Assembly (NCBI GenBank): GCA_004154925.1
Contig: QJNS01000036.1
Location: forward strand, 248,001 to 312,000
Direction of reading: 5' to 3'
Source: Monosporascus cannonballus
Lineage: Eukaryota > Ascomycota > Sordariomycetes > Xylariales
DNA length: 64,000 nucleotides
Position 1 is the stretch's first letter. Every line of letters starts with the position of its first letter. Shown piece by piece: positions 58,373 to 64,000 of this stretch. Under the pieces are notes generated by a model. That model was not told the origin of the DNA. It did not search any database and saw only the letters and a list, made by a program, of their open reading frames with translations. A program made the position numbers and the translations under genes.

Positions 58373-58721
58373 TGTTATGACCCAACCAAGGGAGGGGGAA
58401 ACGGTCACTTGGTAACCGAAACAGGACCCAAGTGGGTCGAAATCACGTGACATGGATCCGAAGTAATCCAAAGAATCCAACGGGATCCATGCCGTTATCC
58501 GATATAGATCCGAAATAATCCAAGGGATCTAACGGGATCCATAAAAAGATATATGTGTCAGATATAGGGGATATCAGTTGCGTTGTTGTATTCAGCTAAT
58601 TGCGTGCGTTCTCGCAACGCGTACCACTTTTGTGTAGCTTAGCAACGGAGTATATATATTCCGACCAGAAGGTGACCTTTCCGTATTTGGTGTGCTATAG
58701 CACATCTGGCTAGCTGACACA
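58373..58721 (-). repeat. 3' LTR of the Copia element
   Basis: 349 bp, TG...CA, of normal composition and much less AT-rich than the interior. It contains a repeated GATCCGAARTAATCCAARGRATC phrase twice (around 58455-58535). Confidence 0.75.
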
Positions 58722-59869
58722 CCCCTTTAACGCCTTGAAGTATTTAGGGCGTTGATTATTACTTTTTACCACTTTCTAAAGCTGTAGCTATTTATTCCAC
58801 CTTTTCTCCGGCGATTAAGTTCTCCTAATTAATTAAATCCTTTTTTGAAATTATCCGTAAAATGTTTTTCTGCTGTTCGAAGATTTCCATAATATCTATC
58901 AGTTCTAGTTGTTTTTTTGAAGTACTTAAAAGCTTTTCGTAATAAAACTTTCGTTGATTTATTTGTTAACATATTATACATAAATATATAATTTACTTTA
59001 ATTAAATTTTTATTATTATTTTTTGCAGTTAATAATTATATATGTTAACATATCGTAATTTTGTTATACGGAAAACGACATCTGCATTAATTAGCCGTAT
59101 AGTTTGCAAATTATTATACTATATATTTAACGGTCCCATTGTTAAGTCGATTCTCAGTTTTGTAATTAGTCGAAAAGTAAAAAAGGCTTTTTTAACAGCT
59201 TATGCAAAAAGTAATAATTCCGTTTCGGTTATAAAAATAATTATTATATCCTGTTTATTTGATTTTTATTCGATTATTTTTCCAAATAACTTAATAATAT
59301 ATGCTTAGAAATTTTTTCGGTCGATAATATTATCCGCAAAAAAACGTCGTTCTATATATTTATTGATTTTTTTGCCGTCGAACTGTAAAGTCTATATCTT
59401 AATATGGATCAAATATAATATAATTCGATTAGCCGTTTCGTAATATACGGTATTAGGGTTTAAGTTAAATCGTGCTAATTAGGATACGGCAAAGGATATA
59501 TCGGATCGGGTATTAACCGTTACGTATAAAATTAAACCTATTTTTTTCTTTGTATTTGTTAATTAAATTTAAATTAACTAAATTAAGATTAGATAATAAT
59601 TTAACGGTAATTATCGTCATATTTAAAAAACTATTCAAATATTTTTAAGAATAAAGTTAATAGGTTTATTTATAAAATCAGATCAAAATAACTAGATTTT
59701 CCGTTTAATACAGTTTTTAATTATTTCGATACTAAGGAACCATTAAAGATTTTTATTTTTTTATAAAGGTATACCATTTTTTAATTTGCTAAATCGCCTA
59801 ATTAACGAAATATTAGTTTTTCTTATAATACGTTACGGTAATATCGTTAACGTAAAAAAAAAGTATTCC

Positions 59870-60010
59870 TTAACGAAAAAAGTAATAGAGCTTATAAGGA
59901 ACGGGGTTAAATCCCAAATTCTTTAATATGTTGGTAAAATCTTTTTATTATAATAACGGTAATTTCTTTAAGCCGTATAAGGCTTTTTTAATCCGTAAAA
60001 TTTTGCTACG
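59870..60010 (-). pseudogene. Copia reverse transcriptase fragment
   Basis: The minus-strand reading shows KKALYGLKKLP, then FTNILKNLGFNPVPYKLYYF and FFYVNDI. These match the Copia pattern KALYGLKQSPRLW...LGFxPxPxDxCLF...FYVDDI. The first catalytic-pair Asp is now Asn (VND). Stops break the frame. Confidence 0.78.
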
Positions 60011-61726
60011 ATATAAATACCCTAAAAACATTTTTATATATACGTTATAAAAGAAATTCGCGTAAACGAAAACGTTAATAACGTTATATTATTTAAGTTC
60101 CAAATTAAATCGGGTTATGATAACGATTAATATTCGGAAAAACCTTCCGGCAAACGTAAACGTATATATATTATTATACGCATTTTTTAGCTGCTAATTA
60201 TTACGTATTACAAGTTGTACTTTATATTTTTATAACTAACCGTTCTTGTCGAACTTATAAACGTATACTTATATATATCTTAAAACTTGTTTTCCTTGAA
60301 TAAAAAATTCATTAACGGTTTTTCAGAATTATATATTCTTATAACTTTGTAAATAAGCCTTTTCGGCTTTTAAAAATCTTTATTTTAACGGATATATATT
60401 TAGCTTTTTATAGCCTTACGGCGGTGAAAATAAATTACGCTTATATACCCGGTTTTACGATTTAGATATCCTTTTATATATTAATAAATTAAAGCCTTTT
60501 CGAATAAAACGGCGCGTATTTCGAAGAATTAATTTCCTTAAATTTCTGTAATTTACCGGCCGATTGTCGATTGTACTAATAAAATGGCATTTACGTTTTA
60601 CGTTAAATGTAATTTCCTATATTTTATAATTATATCGAAAATTATCTTTTCGATACGGGATATACGGTAGACCTTTTTTAGCCGTAAAATGCTTTTATTT
60701 TTTACCGTTACTCTGAGTTAAATAATATAACAAGAACCTAGAGTTACCTTTATTTTTTTCGTCGGCGTAATAATTGTAACAATTATTAAAGTAGATACTA
60801 AGAAAAAAAATAATTTAAAGAATAAAAATGGTTCGAACATAACGGTCATATAAGGGTAATTAGTCCTTTGCGAATAAGCATGGTTTTGTTTATTTTATAC
60901 GTTTTTTGCACCAATATCGTTTTGTTCCATAATTTCCGGTTTAACCGGTATTTAAATTATTCCGCTTAGGTTTTTATTTTCTTTATATATATATATATTT
61001 GGGTATCTTATAATTTAATTAGGTTTAAATATTTATTAAAAAAAGCGTTATAATTCGTTTTTATTAATATGGAAAAGCTCATCTTCACAGTCCTTAATAT
61101 CCTTTAAAAAAGTAGCCTTTTCGTTAAATTAGACGTTTCGAATAACAATAACTTTATTTATTAAAAGGTTTCAGATTTCGTAAATATTCATTAATCGGTA
61201 ACCGATAAAATAGCTAATCTAAGCTTTTAAGTTTAATCTTTAAAATTTTTAATTTTTTTCATACCGGTTTTCGTTATAATATAAGTTATATAGTCGTAAA
61301 TTCGTAAATAAATTTATTAAGGTTTATAATTAAGTATTATTATATCGTCCTTATATGCCAGGTAAATATAATAAGCCTTATATAGAATTTACCAAAATAA
61401 AACGTATTTAAGCGTTCCGTTATATAGGTATATTATTATTTTAAAAATATATATAATTCAAAATAATAATATTTAACGTTATTTCGTATTACGGTCGTTT
61501 TTTCTTTAATTATATCCTTTAAACGTTTTGTATTTTCGTTTTGTATTTGGGTATAAGGTATTAAAGGCTTTAATTTAATGCTAAAAAAAGGCGATTATAG
61601 CATATTTCGAAGTAAATAAATTTTTAAAATTTCGTTATCGTATTCGATTATTTACAAAAAGATTTTGTTTTGGTTTTTAAAAACGCTTAGTAAATATCGG
61701 AATATATTAATTAAGATATTTTATTT

Positions 61727-61884
61727 TTAATTCTTAAAGTAAATATTCCAAATATAATCTAAATATCTATCGGTAACGAATATTACGTATTTATATCCTT
61801 TTGGGTTTCCTTTAAAATCCGTAAAGTCGACGGCTATTCTTTGGCCTAATCGGGAAGGTTTTTTTTCGATATGCGACGTATTTA
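61727..61884 (-). pseudogene. Copia integrase fragment, interrupted by the Tc1/mariner-type element
   Basis: The minus-strand frame gives RLGQRIAVDFTDFKGNPKGY followed by KYVIFVTDRYLDYIWNIYF. It matches the Copia integrase core (GQRIxxDFxDF...xLxxTDRxSxYxWxxxL). The open reading continues upstream into the inserted transposon's TIR, so the track ORF 61727-61969 is a chimera of the two elements. Confidence 0.82.
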
Positions 61885-63281
61885 CAGTGGGGGTGCAAAA
61901 GTCTCGGTAAATTTCTGCACGCTCCACAAAAACGCGTATTTCTTCCACTTTAACGCCAATACTTTTCATATTTTAATCATAAGTAAACAACCCAATTTGG
62001 GTCCAATTGCTTCGCGAAAAAAATAGTTACCTTATACGAGAACGAGATAGAAGTCCGAAAAAGATTTAGGCGACGGCTTTACCGAAATCGCGAAAAAATA
62101 CGGAATGTCCCCTATTACCGTCTAGGGCATCTGTAATCGCTATACGCGTTAAAATTCAGCCTAATTTTCGCCACGTTCGGGTCGCTTACATAAATTTCGG
62201 CCGGTTTATGAAAGGCATTTATGGCGATCTATTAACTTTAATCCTTTTATATTTATCGTTAAATTTACCGAATTATGTTATCCATATATCTTTAGGTGGA
62301 TTTTAATGCGGTGGTTTCGCCGGAAGGGGATAATATATTAATGCGTATTTTAACGTCCGTTTTTAATTTTAGAACATGCGAAATAAAGGTTTTTTTGGGC
62401 TTTGGAATACCGCGATAAGCCCCCCAAATAATGGCGAAAAGTTTTATTTAATAACGAAACGAATATGGACCGTGGTTGCGGTAAATAGGCGCAATAGGTT
62501 TTCCGCCGAAAAGGTCTTTAACATGCTATTTTTTCCTACTTTAATTATTACGCCAATTACTAACCGTTTTCCTTTAAATAAAAGAATCCCGTTTATTACC
62601 CAAATATATATAGCCCCGATACAAAAAAACCGGCCAGACGCAAATGTTTTGGGGTGGTATCCGGTATGGAAAACGGAACTTCCTAGTAACCCTTAATGGG
62701 AACCCCGAGGCCGCCCGGGGCGGAATAACCGGCCGCGTTTATCGTGATCACCTCGACGAATACCTCCCCGAATGCCTCGATGGCGACTTTATCTTTATGC
62801 AAAATAACGCTTCCGTCCATATCGCCCGAATCGTAAAGGAATAGCTTTAAAGGCAGGCCGTCGAAATGCTGGAATGGTTCCTATATTCGCCCGACTTGAA
62901 CCTTATCGAAAACGTATGGAAGTTATTAAAGGAACGCATCCAAAAGAAAAAACCGAAATTTAGGTTATTCGGCAATACGCAGGAAGCATTAGATTTACTT
63001 ATTGCTATTATAATTGCTATATGGGAAAAGTTTGCAGAAAGTATGTTAAATAACCTAATAAATAATATATTAAGGCGGATCGAGGCTGTAATTGCAATTT
63101 AGGGCTGGTATACGAAATATTAGAGTAATTTACCGTATACGCAATCTATTTATCTATAAGTGATTAAAATCGTTAGTAATTTTATTAATAGTTAATAGAA
63201 AAACGTATAAGTGAAGTTATGAAGGTGGTAGTTGGAAATATGGGATATGGAGATTAAACCGAGACTTTTGCACCCCGACTG
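61885..63281 (+). mobile_element. Tc1/mariner-type DNA transposon nested in the Copia integrase
   Basis: Terminal inverted repeats start CAGTGGGGGTGCAAAAGTCTCGG at the left. The right end, reverse-complemented, starts CAGTCGGGGTGCAAAAGTC, about 25 bp in all with one or two mismatches. TA flanks both ends (61883-61884 and 63282-63283). Length is 1397 bp, typical of Tc1. The composition is clearly less AT-rich than the surrounding Copia sequence. The plus-strand transposase is only moderately damaged. Confidence 0.9.
61990..63102 (+). pseudogene. Tc1-type transposase (DDE), damaged
   Basis: Plus strand, in three frames/blocks: an N-terminal helix-turn-helix (FTEIAKKYGMSPITV), the region with GGIRYGKRNFLVTLNGNPEA, the second catalytic site FIFMQNNASVHIARIVKE (family QDNAxxHxA; Asp is now Asn), a stop where the family has Trp (KE-stop), then EMLEWFLYSPDLNLIENVWK. 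That last block keeps the third acidic residue, and its YSPDLNLIEN shows Pro to Leu. The C-terminus FAESMLNNLINNILRRIEAVI ends at 63102. The changes are GC to AT transitions. Several mutations inactivate it. Confidence 0.83.
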
Positions 63282-64000
63282 TACCTTTTAATTTTTGTTT
63301 TGCCGCAAGCTTAATATTTAATCGTTATAAGGTTTTTTAATCGTATTTTTTTAAATAGAATAAAAATAAAGTAATTATTTAAAGCCTGAATAACTTAAAT
63401 ATAAATACCATATAATCTTATTACTAATATATAATAATTTCGTAATTATTAAGTTAACGTTTCGTTTATAAGTTGTAAATATTATGTTAAAATTATTATA
63501 TTAATATTTTGGAAAACGAATTAATTAAACTTATTTATTAACATAATAATAACTTAATTATATTTATCCTAAATATAATTATTAATCCTTTTATTATTTT
63601 ACCAATATTTTCTTTTCGGAATTATCGAAATAATATTAAATTATACGGGAAATTTTTGCAATAAATTATATCGTATAAACGTAATGTCCTTATACTGTTA
63701 GAGCTTCGAAATAATATATTTATTTTTTCGTAATTATTAATCGGGACGAAATTATTACCTGCATATATTTTGTCGCATTATATAGTAGGTTTATAATTAA
63801 GGACCTTATTAATCGCGTTAAATATATATATCGTCGATCCTAAGTCCAAGATAAAGGATTTTTTTAGGGGGTAAAATAAAACGTTTATTACGCCGTACGC
63901 GTAATTAATCAAAAAATACGTTAATACCCGTTTTACTTTTTAAAAGTTATTTCGTTTTTTAGGAAATTAATTTCTTTATGCCTTTTGGCAGCCGGTTAAG

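Larger units (their letters stand above)
58373..64000 (-). mobile_element. Copia-type LTR retrotransposon, RIP-degraded, 5' end off the right edge
   Basis: The left LTR (58373-58721) starts TGTTATGACCC and ends GACACA. Next to it, read on the minus strand, is a polypurine tract (TTAAAGGGG just before the LTR), so it is the 3' LTR of a minus-strand element. Reverse transcriptase (about 59870-60010) lies between the LTR and integrase (61727-61880), the Copia order. The interior is very AT-rich with no intact frame. The 5' LTR is outside the window. A Tc1/mariner-type element sits inside at 61885-63281. Confidence 0.83.

Noticed and set aside
1..64000. CRISPR arrays, prokaryotic operons, tRNA or rRNA genes
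   Set aside because: The sequence is eukaryotic; I found no regularly spaced repeats, and no tRNA cloverleaf or rRNA could be supported by eye.

Overview
The window is nuclear DNA of a filamentous ascomycete (Pezizomycotina, most likely Sordariomycetes). The genes carry short 50-115 nt GT-AG introns with GCTRAC-type branch points. The protein set is fungal (PEX13, HRD3/SEL1, folylpolyglutamate synthase, fungal membrane proteins). Transposons are degraded almost wholly by C:G to T:A transitions, which fits repeat-induced point mutation (RIP). The species cannot be named from sequence alone.

Layout. 1-15.3 kb is gene-dense and GC-normal: TFIIS (cut by the left edge), a 67-residue hypothetical ORF, PEX13, an HRD3/SEL1-like ERAD protein with a 29-residue polyglutamine tract, a WDR89-type WD40 protein, an FRG1-like protein and a 2-oxoglutarate/Fe(II) dioxygenase-like protein. 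About 15.7-33.1 kb is an AT-rich island. In it I can resolve a three-level nest: a Fot1/pogo-type DNA transposon (18571-32816, TIRs, TA duplication) interrupted by Gypsy element A (20059-32499, LTRs of about 376 bp, duplication gtaaa), itself interrupted by Gypsy element B (26237-31829, 190-bp LTRs, duplication ctcga/ttcga).

33.3-53.2 kb returns to normal composition but mixes intact genes with decayed ones: a DsbA-like thioredoxin-fold protein, a TMEM70-like mitochondrial membrane protein, a broken CHR-family chromate transporter, two convergent folylpolyglutamate synthase paralogues, a Cys-rich fungal membrane protein with two homopolymer frameshifts, a small single-pass membrane protein, a broken S1B glutamyl-endopeptidase-like gene and an intact M14 zinc carboxypeptidase. 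53.2-64 kb is transposon-rich: a RIP-damaged Fot1-like element with perfect TA-flanked TIRs (55732-57665), then a minus-strand Copia element (3' LTR 58373-58721, running off the right edge) that contains a Tc1/mariner-type element (61885-63281).

The genes do not form an obvious pathway cluster. The strongest points for a second look are the nested island with base-resolved insertion order, a degraded antisense Cys-motif/coiled-coil ORF inside Gypsy A, the convergent FPGS paralogues (both with an in-frame internal ATG that would give mitochondrial and cytosolic forms), two stop-free introns of length 3n that ORF-based annotation would read through, and the cluster of decayed genes between 35 and 50 kb. 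I found no tRNA, rRNA or CRISPR.
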